Below, piece after piece: positions 45,103 to 53,997 of a stretch of DNA of 64,000 nucleotides. Numbering within the stretch: the first letter of the stretch is position 1; each line of letters opens with the position of its first letter. The translations under genes were made by a program, and so were the position numbers. Origin of the DNA: Archangium violaceum (GTDB lineage Bacteria; Myxococcota; Myxococcia; Myxococcales; Myxococcaceae); contig NZ_CP069396.1 of the NCBI RefSeq assembly GCF_016887565.1, positions 1,701,001 to 1,765,000 of the forward strand. Reading direction: 5' to 3'. The notes beneath the pieces were generated by a model. It was not told the DNA's origin, did no database searches, and was given only the letters and a program-made list of their open reading frames with translations.

Positions 45103-46386
45103 ATGTCCTCCACCAAGAACAAGGTCGCGCTCGTCCTGAGCTACCAGTACCCGGGCAAGTACGCGCTCACCGTCCTCGCGGGGGCGGTGGAGGCGGACGC
45201 GGTGGGGCGGGACGTGGCCCTGCGCTTCCCCAGAGACCGGGAGTCGCTGCTGACGGCGGTGCGCCAGTGCCACGATGAGGGGTACCGGGTGGTGGTGGCG
45301 TGGTCGTTCTACTCGGCGAGCTTCCCCGGAGCGGTCGAGGAGCTGGCGTGGCTGCGTGAGCGGCTGGAGGGCCGCGAGGTGCTGTGCATCGCGGGCGGGG
45401 TGCACGCCACGGCGGAGACGGAGCAGACGCTGCGAGCGGGCTTCGATCTGGTGGCGGTGGGCGAAGGCGAGCCGGTGTTGTTGGAGCTGCTCGGCCGGCT
45501 GGTGCGCGGCGAGGACCCGAGACAGACGCGGGGCATGGCCCGGTTGGTGGAGGGGCGGATGGTGCCGCAGGGGCGGAGCGAGGGCGTGGTGCTGGACACG
45601 TACCCGCCGTTCGCGGCGGGGCACGCGAAGTTCGGGGCGATCGAGATTACACGGGGCTGCATCTACGCGTGCCGGTTCTGCCAGACGCCCTTCATGAGCA
45701 AGGCGCGCTTCCGGCACCGGAGCGTGGAGAACATCGCGCACTGGACGCGGGTGTTGAGGAAGGCGGGCAAGCGGGACGTGCGCTTCATCACGCCGACGTC
45801 CATGTCGTACGGCTCGCCGGACGAGTCGGTGAATCTGGAGGCACTGGAGCGGCTGCTGGCGGCGGTGCGCGAGGCGATGGGCCCGGAGGGGCGGGTGTTC
45901 TACGGGACCTTCCCCTCGGAGGTGAGACCGGAGCACGTGACGCCCGAGGCGTTGGCGCTGCTCAAGCGCTACGTGGACAACGACAACCTCATCATCGGAG
46001 GGCAGTCGGGGAGCGAGCGGATTCTCCAGGCGAGTCACCGGGGGCACGACGTGGAGACGGTGGTGAGGGCGGCGAGCCTGGCGGTGGAGGCGGGGTTCGT
46101 GCCGAACGTGGACTTCATCCTCGGGCTGCCGGGCGAGGCGCCGGAGGACGTGAGGGCGACGCTGGAGCTGATGAAGCGGCTGGCGGACCTGGGGGCGAAG
46201 GTGCACGGGCACACGTTCATGCCGCTGCCGGGGACGCCGTACCGGGATGCGGCGCCGGGCGCGGTGGACGACGAGACGCGGAGGGAACTGGACCGGCTGG
46301 CCTCACAGGGCCGGCTCTACGGTCACTGGAAGCAGCAGGTCAAACTGGCGAACGGAATCGCGGAAAGACGCCAACCCAGACGCTAA
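45103..46386 (+). CDS. B12-binding domain / radical SAM protein
   Basis: About 427 residues. An N-terminal cobalamin-binding-like Rossmann domain (about 5-140; GGVHATAE, FDLVAVGEGEPVLLELL) is followed by a radical SAM domain with Cys186, Cys190, Cys193 in RGCIYACRFCQ, GGQSGSERIL, and FILGLPGEAPEDV. It resembles the MiaB/BchE-like class called B12-binding radical SAM; the archaeal-type MJ1487 group is the closest I can name. The reaction is unknown; methyl transfer or a tRNA or small-molecule modification are possible. The start is ATG 45103 or GTG 45085. A REP-like element follows the stop. Confidence 0.85.
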   Translation: MSSTKNKVALVLSYQYPGKYALTVLAGAVEADAVGRDVALRFPRDRESLLTAVRQCHDEGYRVVVAWSFYSASFPGAVEELAWLRERLEGREVLCIAGGVHATAETEQTLRAGFDLVAVGEGEPVLLELLGRLVRGEDPRQTRGMARLVEGRMVPQGRSEGVVLDTYPPFAAGHAKFGAIEITRGCIYACRFCQTPFMSKARFRHRSVENIAHWTRVLRKAGKRDVRFITPTSMSYGSPDESVNLEALERLLAAVREAMGPEGRVFYGTFPSEVRPEHVTPEALALLKRYVDNDNLIIGGQSGSERILQASHRGHDVETVVRAASLAVEAGFVPNVDFILGLPGEAPEDVRATLELMKRLADLGAKVHGHTFMPLPGTPYRDAAPGAVDDETRRELDRLASQGRLYGHWKQQVKLANGIAERRQPRR

Positions 46387-46390
46387 CCAC

Positions 46391-46438
46391 CCATCCCCCA
46401 CCCACCCCTCTCCCTCCGGGAGAGGGACGGGGTGAGGG
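46391..46438. repeat. REP-like palindromic element
   Basis: The core CCCTCTCCC-TCC-GGGAGAGGG at 46406-46426 has a 9-bp stem, flanked by CCCACCC on the left and GGACGGGGTGAGGG on the right. It has the form of the short palindromic repeats scattered in many proteobacterial genomes and may terminate the radical SAM gene. The truncated HlyD gene reads into it. Confidence 0.65.
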
Positions 46439-46797
46439 TATCCGTTCCCGTCCAGCAGGGGAGCGCGGGTTGCGCGCTCCAGTGTCGGCGTGTCGATGAG
46501 GGCGAGCAATTGATCCTTCTCTACGACATCGCCCTCCCGCACCAGGAGGCGCATGAGCGGCCCAGCGGCCCGCGCCCGGATGTCGACCCGGTCCTTCGCC
46601 GCGACGGTCCCGTTGGCATGGACCGCTTCGACCGCCATGCCCCGCACCACCTGGACGGCGACCAGCCGCCGAGGGTGCAGCCTCCAGTAGAGGAGCCCTC
46701 CCGCCAGGATGACCCACCTTCCTCGCGGCCTGCGCTTCCATACAGCGACGCGGGCCGGCTGAGGGACATCGATGGGCAGAGCGTTGGGCATATCCAT
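46439..46797 (-). pseudogene. Truncated HlyD-type membrane fusion protein
   Basis: From ATG 46797, about 110 residues look like the start of an HlyD/MacA-type adaptor: basic N-terminus, membrane anchor (WVILAGGLLYWRL), the beta strand GTVAAKDRVDIRARAAGPL and the biotinyl-lipoyl-like hinge LLVREGDVVEKDQLLALID. The normal coiled coil and beta-barrel (about 200 residues more) are missing. After TPTLERA the frame runs into the REP-like repeat (PHPVPLPEGEG), which is not protein-derived. It follows the MFS gene on the same strand and may be its decayed partner in an EmrAB-like efflux system. Confidence 0.7.
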
Positions 46798-46948
46798 GGT
46801 CTTGGCCTGTCACGGGTGGGGGGACGCCGCGCCTGCCTTTCCGCCGGGAGCGGCCCACCTGGAACAGGAGCTGCCCCGGACCCGCTGCAATACCCCCTAC
46901 GAAATCCGCTCCGGGGGCGATGAAGTGGTTGTACGTGGCCGTGGATGG

Positions 46949-48406
46949 CTATTCTCCGCGTGAATCCCCATGTGCCTTGCCTCCAAGGGCAAGGCTGACC
47001 AGGCCGGCGGCAAGTGAGATGAGGCCCATGAAGATCCAGCCCGCGCGGAACTGCATCTCCGCCGGCTCTCCCGTCGACGGCCGGCTGAGCAGGACGATCA
47101 AGATGGCCACGCCAAGGACCCCTCCCAACTGGCGGCTCGTCACGTTCACTGCGCTGCCGACGGCAAAGCGCGCCGGCGGCAGCGCCAACATGGAGGCGCT
47201 GGAGAGCGTCGGGAAGGCCATCCCGACGCCTGCACCCATGAGCAACGAGCCAGGGAGCCAATGCCTGACGTAGGCCACCTCGGGGCCAACGCGCAGAATG
47301 AGCCAGGCGGCGCCGACCGCGAACACGACCGTGCCGGTCACCACAATCCAGCGGTGGCCGAAGCGATCCGCCAGCACTCCGGCTGGCCCTGCGACGACCG
47401 CGGCGGCGATCGGCGTTGTCGTGATGGCCAGCCCCGCGGTCAGCGGCGGGTAGTGCCAGACCGAGGTAAGGAACAGGACGTACCCGAGCAGAGCGGAGAA
47501 GAACGCCGCGGAGAACAACAGGGTCGCGAGGTTGGCGATCGTGAAGGAGCGTATCCGGAAGAGCGAGAGATCGAGCACGGGAGACGGGTGCCGCGCGCAG
47601 CGCCAGATCAGCAGCGGAAACAGCCCTATCACGCCTGCCAACGAGGCGAGCCGGCGCGGGTCGAACCAGGGATATGCGGCGCCCTGGATGATCCACAGCG
47701 CGAACAGGCCCACCGTCGCGATGGCGGCCAGCACGCCGACCAGATCGGGCCAGTGCACGGCGTCCGGGTCACGGGACTCGTCGAGGACCTTGCGGCCCCA
47801 CAGCCACGCGAAGAGCCCCACGGGCAGGTTGATGAAGAAGGCCCAGCGCCAGTTGGCCCATTCGAGTAGAGCGCTCCCCAGGATGGGCCCCAGTGCCGAG
47901 GCGAGCGCCGCGATGGCGCCCCATAACCCGATCGCAGTGGCGCGCCGCGAGACCTCGAACGCGGGAAGGAGCAACGCCAGCGATGCGGGGATGAGCGCCG
48001 CCGCCCCGATCGCCTGAAGGGCCCTGGCCGCGATGAGCAGTGATGCCGTCGGCGCGAGACCGCAGAGCCCCGATGCCAACGTGAAGAGGTTCAGCCCGAT
48101 GAAGAAGACCCGGCGCCGCCCGACGAGATCCGCCACGCGACCCGCGCTGACCAGCAGCGCGGCGAACACGATGAAGTAGGCGTTGAGCACCCAGGACAGG
48201 GCCACCTGCGTCGTGCCGGGAAAGGTGCTTTGTATCGCCGGGAAGGCGACGTTGACGATCGTCGTGTCCAGGGAGACCATGAACACGCCGAGCGACGTGA
48301 TCAGCAGAACCCTCCGCCGCTGGCTGCGCGCGGTGCGGACCCTGGGCCCGCTCACGGAGGCCGCGACAGGGGAGCCAAACGTTGTCTCAAGGCTGGGATG
48401 CTTCAC
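46949..48406 (-). CDS. MFS drug exporter, DHA2 (EmrB/QacA) family
   Basis: About 485 residues with 14 membrane segments. The DHA2 motifs are visible: FMVSLDTTIVNVAFP in helix 1, GRVADLVGRRRVF after helix 2, and GPILGSALLEWANWRWAFFINLP (motif C then D1). Such exporters use proton motive force to expel hydrophobic compounds. The GTG at 48406 is preceded by GGAGGG five bases upstream; this leaves 43 bases after the previous gene, whereas a reading from 48517 would overlap it. As the last intact gene of the cluster's left transcript it is the likely product exporter or self-resistance. Confidence 0.9.
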   Translation of the reverse strand: MKHPSLETTFGSPVAASVSGPRVRTARSQRRRVLLITSLGVFMVSLDTTIVNVAFPAIQSTFPGTTQVALSWVLNAYFIVFAALLVSAGRVADLVGRRRVFFIGLNLFTLASGLCGLAPTASLLIAARALQAIGAAALIPASLALLLPAFEVSRRATAIGLWGAIAALASALGPILGSALLEWANWRWAFFINLPVGLFAWLWGRKVLDESRDPDAVHWPDLVGVLAAIATVGLFALWIIQGAAYPWFDPRRLASLAGVIGLFPLLIWRCARHPSPVLDLSLFRIRSFTIANLATLLFSAAFFSALLGYVLFLTSVWHYPPLTAGLAITTTPIAAAVVAGPAGVLADRFGHRWIVVTGTVVFAVGAAWLILRVGPEVAYVRHWLPGSLLMGAGVGMAFPTLSSASMLALPPARFAVGSAVNVTSRQLGGVLGVAILIVLLSRPSTGEPAEMQFRAGWIFMGLISLAAGLVSLALGGKAHGDSRGE

Positions 48407-48449
48407 CGGTTCCCTCCAGCGCCAGGACGTCTCCTCGACGTCCAATGAA

Positions 48450-49637
48450 TCAGCCACGGCTGCACGCCTGGCGCCACTTGCCTCGTGGATTCCTGAACAA
48501 GGATTTAGCTGGCGCATCAGCGCTCGCTTCCATCTGCTTGTGGACTTGCTGGGTGCGATAGCGGTTCATCCACGCCCGCTGCAGCGGCAAGCTCAACCGA
48601 ACGCCCAGATTGTACCCCTTCACGTAGATGAACTGGTCCTCCAGGCGGCCTCCCATCCTCACCTTCGGCGTGTACGTTGTCTGGCCGAGGTATGAGAGGG
48701 GAATCCCGCGTTCGATGGCGCGGATGATACAATAGTAGTTCAAGACATTATAGATGACCGGGCTCTCCTCATCCGTGTAGTCGATGCCGATCCTCTTGTT
48801 CAGCTGTTGCTCCGCGTTGTAGAGGACGAGGTAGGCGCCGACGATGCGGGAGCCCTTCTCGCAAAGGACCATCTCGGAGCTCGGGGGGTGGGCGCGGCCG
48901 CACTCGACGAAGAACTGAGGAGGGAGCTCTTCCAGCTTGAACTGAGCCTTCATGTATGTGGCTCGGAAGAGCGGGTACACGTCAGGGATGAGGGAGGCGA
49001 AGTCCGTCACCACGCGCAGGGTGAAGTTCTTGCCCACCTTGCGGAGCGTCCGCCGAGCGTGGCTGCGCCCGTTCGTGCTCAGGCTCTGGATGTAGTCATC
49101 CGACGACTTGAAGTGGGTATCGATCCTCACTGTCGGCAGTGAGTAGCATTCGACGAAGCCGGCGGCGCGCACGCGCACGCGGCCCGGGAAATCCTGGTGC
49201 AGATCCTTCAGGAAGCAGACCTGGACCTTCTCCTCCCGGGCCAGGGCGTCAATCTCCCGGATCATCAATTCGATGACCGCGTCGTGGTCGCAATCAGGGT
49301 GGAGCGGGATGAAGCCCCGGTCCGAGACGAGAGAGCCGACCACCGCGATCTTGTAAGCGGCGGCGAGGCCCAGACGGTCGACGAGTGCCGGATAGCCGGT
49401 CTGAACCAGGGTCGGCATGGCGGCGGTGAACGCGATGTTCGTTCCGATATTGACCGGAATGAACGCCAGGACCCTTCCCCCCTCTTCGATGCTGAGATAG
49501 CGGATCTTGAGGTCTCCCCATAGCGAACGCTCGAGCGCCCGCAAGAGGCCGTACGAGAAATCGATCGGCGAGCCCTGCAGCGGGGCGATCCGGTCCGGAC
49601 CGATCTCATCGATTGACTGGTACACTGCGCAATGCAT
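48450..49637 (-). CDS. FemAB/GNAT-like transferase
   Basis: 395 residues. The two-part GNAT-like fold of FemAB-like proteins is suggested by ending features such as SYLGQTTYTPKVRMGGRLEDQFIYVKG and a basic middle segment (SHARRTLRKVGKNF). Members of the family transfer aminoacyl groups from aminoacyl-tRNA to amines, or acyl groups to other substrates. In the valanimycin pathway the VlmA enzyme performs a seryl-tRNA-dependent acylation of a hydroxylamine; whether this protein is a relative must be checked by search. The start is ATG 49637 with AGAGG seven bases upstream. It is divergent from the heme-oxygenase-like gene and leads the MFS exporter by 43 bases. Confidence 0.7.
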   Translation of the reverse strand: MHCAVYQSIDEIGPDRIAPLQGSPIDFSYGLLRALERSLWGDLKIRYLSIEEGGRVLAFIPVNIGTNIAFTAAMPTLVQTGYPALVDRLGLAAAYKIAVVGSLVSDRGFIPLHPDCDHDAVIELMIREIDALAREEKVQVCFLKDLHQDFPGRVRVRAAGFVECYSLPTVRIDTHFKSSDDYIQSLSTNGRSHARRTLRKVGKNFTLRVVTDFASLIPDVYPLFRATYMKAQFKLEELPPQFFVECGRAHPPSSEMVLCEKGSRIVGAYLVLYNAEQQLNKRIGIDYTDEESPVIYNVLNYYCIIRAIERGIPLSYLGQTTYTPKVRMGGRLEDQFIYVKGYNLGVRLSLPLQRAWMNRYRTQQVHKQMEASADAPAKSLFRNPRGKWRQACSRG

Positions 49638-49903
49638 GAAGCGGCCTCTTTCCAATCCGTTGCAGGAGCGCTGTCGTCTGCCTGCTGTATGGGTGAGCGC
49701 GGGCGCTGCACCGCCCAGGAAAACCTAACCTGCGTCCCCGGTCGCCGCTCCGCAAAATGGATCCACGCCATGTCGTGAGCCCGGTAGCGGTTCTAGATTG
49801 TGCGAGGAAGAGGGATTTTCGGCGAGTAAAAACATGTTGCCAATATGAGGGCCCATTTGGGAATCGCCGCCTGCTGTGTTTCAAGGACGAAGGAGTGGTG
49901 TCA

Positions 49904-50614
49904 ATGGAAGCGGATCTTGGCACGAGCAGCGCTGTGGTGACGTTCGCCGATGAGCTCGCGGCGTACATCCAGCCTTTCCGGCAGGCAGTGATCAACTGCT
50001 CCTTCCTGAGGCAAGCCGCGACGGGCTCGCTCTCGCTCAGGCATTGCCGCGCGTGGGTCTCGCAGCAGTACCATTACGTCAATCAGTTCCCGGCGTGGCT
50101 GGGCATGCTGCTGCGCAAGGTCGACAACCCCGAGTGCCGGGACGCTCTCATGATCAATCTCTACGAGGAGCGCACCCACCCGAAGCTCTGGATGCGCTTC
50201 GCAACAGCCTGGGGCTTGTCGGAAGAGCAGATCGTGACCACCGAGCTATGTCCCGAGATGCAGGCGCTCAACGACTACCTCAGCCGGCTCGCGTTCGACG
50301 GGCACGTCGCCGAGGCCGGAGCGGCGCTGTGCATGGGCCTGGAGGGCATCTCCAAGAACATCATCGAGTCCGTCGGCCCCGCCCTCTTCCAATACTACAA
50401 CGGGCGCGAAGGCGTGGCGCTCGACAAATCCTCGCTGGCGTGGCTGACGGTGCACTCCGACGTCGACCCGCAGCACGTCCACGAGGGCGCGCTCCTGGTC
50501 AATCGCTATGCCACGACCCCCTCGGTGCAGGCCAAAGCGAAGTTCGCCGCTCGTCGCGCGCTCGAGTTCCTCCAGTTGGGGTTCGACGGTGTTCATCGCC
50601 GCTACGGCGCCTGA
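49904..50614 (+). CDS. Heme-oxygenase-like diiron oxidase (HDO/TenA-like)
   Basis: 236 residues, all-helical, of the heme-oxygenase-like fold. Candidate metal ligands are Glu88/Glu89 and His92 (YEERTH), Glu147 (GLEG), and a His/Asp cluster near His184, Asp188, His191 and His193 (HSDVDPQHVH). That is the pattern of HDO enzymes such as UndA, SznF and RohS, which N-oxygenate amines or cleave C-C bonds, rather than of heme degraders or thiaminases. In this cluster a role in N-hydroxylating the alkylamine, or in chain desaturation, is plausible. ATG 49904 has AGGAG eight bases upstream. It is the only cluster gene on the plus strand, divergent from the FemAB-like gene. Confidence 0.75.
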   Translation: MEADLGTSSAVVTFADELAAYIQPFRQAVINCSFLRQAATGSLSLRHCRAWVSQQYHYVNQFPAWLGMLLRKVDNPECRDALMINLYEERTHPKLWMRFATAWGLSEEQIVTTELCPEMQALNDYLSRLAFDGHVAEAGAALCMGLEGISKNIIESVGPALFQYYNGREGVALDKSSLAWLTVHSDVDPQHVHEGALLVNRYATTPSVQAKAKFAARRALEFLQLGFDGVHRRYGA

Positions 50615-50851
50615 CGAGCGCGGGGGAGGGCTGTCGAAATCGGAGGTGTATGCGATAACGAAGATGAAATGATTTAGATCTGGTGCCGCGGCATGCGGCT
50701 TTACTGGATTGATCCTCTTCTTGTGCGGCACCGTGGGAATCAAAACCGGCCGCGGTCCCGCCTGGCCAGCGCGGTCTCGTACCAAGGTCGCCCCGATGTA
50801 GATGAGGAGCGCCGCGGGGAGGTAGATCATGGTCACATCCTTGAGCCCGCC
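50615..50851. other. AT-richer gap with small hairpin
   Basis: 237 bases between convergent genes. A 5-bp stem (GCCGC-ggcat-GCGGC then TTT, about 50685-50702) is a weak terminator. On the minus strand a reading from 50836 starts with a hydrophobic stretch (MIYLPAALLIYIGATLV) but continues antisense into the HDO gene. I see no real gene. Confidence 0.4.
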
Positions 50852-51724
50852 TCACGCCGACTTCCCGAGCTTCTCGAGAAACCACTTCGCTGTCTCCTCC
50901 CAGGTCGGTTGCGATCGGTGGCTCAACACAAGCGACATGTGTGTCGCGGCTGAGACGCTCTTGAGAGTGTGGTCGGGGACGGGCGCCAGGTAGCGCTCGC
51001 AGCACTCTCTGAGACAGAGGAGGTCGTCCTTCTCGCCAACATAGGCCAGCACCGGCTGCCGGACCCGGGCTCGACCGGCCAGGTAATCGGCGCCATCGGA
51101 TTCGCGGAGGCAGCGGTCGGTCGCTGCCCAGCGATTGAAGTCGGCGACGAGCCCGAGCGCTTCATCGTCGGTGCCTGTGCGCATGAGGCGGGCGGGGTAA
51201 TGGCCAACCGTCCGGCTCACCAGGAGCCAGAGGGCCAGCAGGGTGCGCTTCTTGAACCAGCGCAGACGGGAGGGGTCGAAGCTTGGCACCCACACATTCG
51301 CCGCATAGAGCACGAGCGCGTCCACGGGGGCGTCCGGGTGCTGGCCAAGCCAGTGCAGGGCGGCATGCCCGGCCAAGCTGTGTCCGAGGACGCCGAGCCG
51401 GAGATCGGGGTGGCGGGCGCGCGCCCATGCCACCACGGCAGGCAGGTCGTGGTTGACGAGATCGTCGTAGGTCCACCGGCCGCCCGCCCCAGCAGTGGCG
51501 CCGCTCTGGCCGTGCCCACGGAAGTCGAATGTGTAGACATGCAGCCCAGCCATGGCGAGCGCGCTGGCGAGCCCCTTGCCCGGCGGACGGTCGAGGGTCG
51601 ATCGGTTGCACATCATCGCGTGACCCAGGACGACCACGCCGCGCGCATCACCGATCGCGGGAAACTCGGAGGCCGCCAGCATGAAGTCGCTCGTCGTGCG
51701 GATCCGATGTACTTGCTCGTTCAT
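50852..51724 (-). CDS. Alpha/beta hydrolase
   Basis: 290 residues with the alpha/beta-hydrolase fold: oxyanion region VVVLGHAMM, strand 4-5 TFDFRGHGQSG, nucleophile Ser in LGHSLAGHAA, an acidic residue in YVGEKDDLLCLREC, and a late His (SAATHMSLVL). The substrate is unknown; thioesterase, esterase or amide hydrolysis in the cluster are all possible. ATG 51724 has GGAG seven bases upstream. It is probably the last gene of the main cluster operon, 24 bases after the flavoprotein gene. Confidence 0.85.
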   Translation of the reverse strand: MNEQVHRIRTTSDFMLAASEFPAIGDARGVVVLGHAMMCNRSTLDRPPGKGLASALAMAGLHVYTFDFRGHGQSGATAGAGGRWTYDDLVNHDLPAVVAWARARHPDLRLGVLGHSLAGHAALHWLGQHPDAPVDALVLYAANVWVPSFDPSRLRWFKKRTLLALWLLVSRTVGHYPARLMRTGTDDEALGLVADFNRWAATDRCLRESDGADYLAGRARVRQPVLAYVGEKDDLLCLRECCERYLAPVPDHTLKSVSAATHMSLVLSHRSQPTWEETAKWFLEKLGKSA

Positions 51725-51748
51725 GAATAACTCCACACTTCTACAATT

Positions 51749-52879
51749 CTACAGCTTATTGAGCGGCTCACCGGCAAGGTAACCCGCGAGCGCGGCGCCG
51801 CTGCTGAGCCGCGATGGCGGATGGAACGCCAGCGCGCGGGAGGCCCCCATGAGGTAAGCCACCTCGGGCGAGCTGATGAATGCCATTCCACCCAACACCT
51901 CGGCCGCGAGCATGGTCGCCCGTTCGATGGCCGACTGCACTGCATAGCGCACGAGGAGCGCCCGGGGCAGGAGCTCCGGCTTGGGCTCGCCCATCATCGA
52001 GCGCGCGACGCTCTCGAGCGCCTCCATTGCCGCCTCGACCTCGATCCCCAGGAGGGTCCGCTCCGTGGCCCCGCCCTTGCCGGCGACGATGACGCGCTCG
52101 ACCAGGCCGCTGGCGGTGCCGAGGTAGGAAGCTGTGACGAGCAGCTGGAACCACAGGTAGCCTGCGACTTCGACCGAATCGAGGTGGTCCTCGGCGTCCG
52201 GAAAGAACAGGCAATCCCCGGGGATCGGCACGTCGTTGAGGATCACCTCGTCGCTCTCGGCGCCCGTGATGACAGAGCTCCGCCAGAACGGTCGGCGCTC
52301 GAGGCCAGGAGAGTCCGCGGGGACGAGCACGACCGCCCTGCGCGAGCCCCCGCCCGAGGGATTCTGGATCATGACGCTCGCGCTCAGCAGATCCATCGAG
52401 TACGTGAGCGAGCACGGCTTCTTGCTTCCGCTGATGAGATAGCCCCCGTCGGGCGTCGCCCGTGCCTGCATCGTCGCGGCGAGGATGTGCGCGCCGCTGC
52501 GGCCCTCGGCGAAGCCCGAGGCCATGAACAGGTTGTCCTCCGCGATGGCGGAGAGCACGGCGGCGCCCGAATCATCGGCACCAAAGACGCCAAACTCCAC
52601 CAGCGTCGCGATCGAGAAGTTGTGCATGGTCGCCACCACCGCCAGAGAGGGTGAGCGGCTTCCGAGGGCGCGTTGAACGCGCACGGCCTGCAGCGGAGTG
52701 GCTCCTTTGCCGCCCAGGTCGCGTGGGATGACGAGGGCAGGCCCTCCGGCCGCCCGGAACAGGCTGATGCAGGGATTGCCCGGGCGCTCCAGCTCCGCCA
52801 GGGGAATCGCCGCCAGTGTTTCATCCAGGCCGGGAAGCAACTCGGCCAACGTTGCTCGTTCTCTCTCCAAGAGGCCCAT
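51749..52879 (-). CDS. Acyl-CoA dehydrogenase-fold flavoprotein
   Basis: 376 residues with acyl-CoA dehydrogenase landmarks: mixed helical N-terminus, FMASGFAEGRSGAHILAATM and YLISGSKKPCSLTYSMDLL in the beta-barrel, and the C-terminal helical bundle ending in AEVLGGMAFISSPEVAYLMGASR. This fold also houses class D flavin monooxygenases (the isobutylamine N-hydroxylase VlmH, DszC) that use reduced flavin from a partner. I cannot tell by eye which chemistry applies; in an alkylamine pathway either N-hydroxylation or desaturation of the chain fits. No separate flavin reductase is in the window. AAAGGTG precedes the ATG by six bases. Confidence 0.83.
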   Translation of the reverse strand: MGLLERERATLAELLPGLDETLAAIPLAELERPGNPCISLFRAAGGPALVIPRDLGGKGATPLQAVRVQRALGSRSPSLAVVATMHNFSIATLVEFGVFGADDSGAAVLSAIAEDNLFMASGFAEGRSGAHILAATMQARATPDGGYLISGSKKPCSLTYSMDLLSASVMIQNPSGGGSRRAVVLVPADSPGLERRPFWRSSVITGAESDEVILNDVPIPGDCLFFPDAEDHLDSVEVAGYLWFQLLVTASYLGTASGLVERVIVAGKGGATERTLLGIEVEAAMEALESVARSMMGEPKPELLPRALLVRYAVQSAIERATMLAAEVLGGMAFISSPEVAYLMGASRALAFHPPSRLSSGAALAGYLAGEPLNKL

Positions 52880-52885
52880 GGATGT

Positions 52886-53995
52886 TCACCTTTCAATCAC
52901 AGCATGAGGTCCACCCGGGATGAGCCTCATGGCGATCGAGCGCGCGGAGACGGCGTCAAGGACCCGTGCCAGGAACGCGTCGGGAGGCGGACAGGTGACG
53001 CCGAGCGGCTCAAGCAGGTTCCTGGCCAGAAAACCGTCGAACACGCTTCGCTGGTGGAGGTAGGGCTTGAGTGAGCTCCAGCGACCGGGAAACGCCGCCA
53101 CCCGGCCGAAGCTCAAGCGGCTGAGCAGCCGCGCTAGGGACGCCAGGAGTGGAGGCAGAAACCCGAGCTGGGCGGTGCGGCAACGGGTCTGCACCATCTC
53201 GACCAGCTCCCGCAGCGTCCAGGACTTCTCCCAGCCTGCGACGAGGTGGCACGTCCTTCCGGCGGCCCCCGGGTGGTCTGCCAGGGCCACCGCTCCCTCG
53301 GCCAGATACTCCATGGGAATGACGTCCACGCGGATGCGCGGATCCCCCGAGACCAGGATTCGCCACCCGCCGAGCAACGATTGAATGACGGATTCGAGCG
53401 TCATCGTCCCCGCGGTGACTCCGCGCTGGGGCCCGCCCAGGGCCAGGCTTCGCCTGACCACGGTGACCCGCCCGGAGATGGAGGAGTCCCGTAGAAGGCG
53501 CTCCGCCTCGTGTTTGCTCTGCTCGTAGGCGTTGTAGAAGCCCTGCCCGCAATCCAGATCGAACTCCGTGAACAGGCCCCTCTTCGTCCCCGCGACCCAA
53601 GTGGTCGACAAGTGGACGAGCCGGGCGCCGCGAGCCTTCTCGAGCAGCGCGATCAAGGTGCGCACCGGCTGGACGTTCCCCTCCCGCGCCTTCTCGAGGT
53701 CCTGGTCGATTTCAGCTCGCTCGGCGCAGTGGAAGATGGTGTCGACGGTGGCGCAGAGATCGTCGAACGCCCATTCGTCCAGCCCGAGCCGGGGAAGCCG
53801 CACGTCGCCCGAGAGAGGCAGCACCTCCTGGGCCTTCGCCGCCGCGGAGGAGCGGGCGCTTGCCAGGGAGGGCGGCGGGCTCGCCACGCCCTGCGAGAGC
53901 AGGTAGATGCGGGCGATGTCGTGCCTCTCCACCAGGAGCTCGAGGACTTGAGCTCCCACGGCGTTGGAGGCGCCGGTGAGCAGTACGTTTTTCAT
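52886..53995 (-). CDS. NAD(P)-binding SDR, thioester-reductase-like
   Basis: 369 residues: Rossmann motif TGASNAVG at the N-terminus, an extended short-chain dehydrogenase catalytic pair Tyr-x3-Lys (NAYEQSKHEAE), the strand VHLSTTWVAGTKRG, and a C-terminal helical region typical of NAD_binding_4 (thioester reductase/male-sterility) members. It would reduce an acyl thioester, or oxidise or reduce an alcohol on the product. The ATG at 53995 is best because AAGGG lies six bases upstream; an ATG at 54001 overlaps the upstream stop (ATGA). Tightly packed, six bases before the flavoprotein gene. Confidence 0.8.
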   Translation of the reverse strand: MKNVLLTGASNAVGAQVLELLVERHDIARIYLLSQGVASPPPSLASARSSAAAKAQEVLPLSGDVRLPRLGLDEWAFDDLCATVDTIFHCAERAEIDQDLEKAREGNVQPVRTLIALLEKARGARLVHLSTTWVAGTKRGLFTEFDLDCGQGFYNAYEQSKHEAERLLRDSSISGRVTVVRRSLALGGPQRGVTAGTMTLESVIQSLLGGWRILVSGDPRIRVDVIPMEYLAEGAVALADHPGAAGRTCHLVAGWEKSWTLRELVEMVQTRCRTAQLGFLPPLLASLARLLSRLSFGRVAAFPGRWSSLKPYLHQRSVFDGFLARNLLEPLGVTCPPPDAFLARVLDAVSARSIAMRLIPGGPHAVIER

Positions 53996-53997
53996 GC

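Noticed and set aside
50246-50836. 196-residue minus-strand reading beginning with a hydrophobic segment
   Set aside because: Most of it is antisense to the heme-oxygenase-like gene, whose frame has clear homology and metal ligands.
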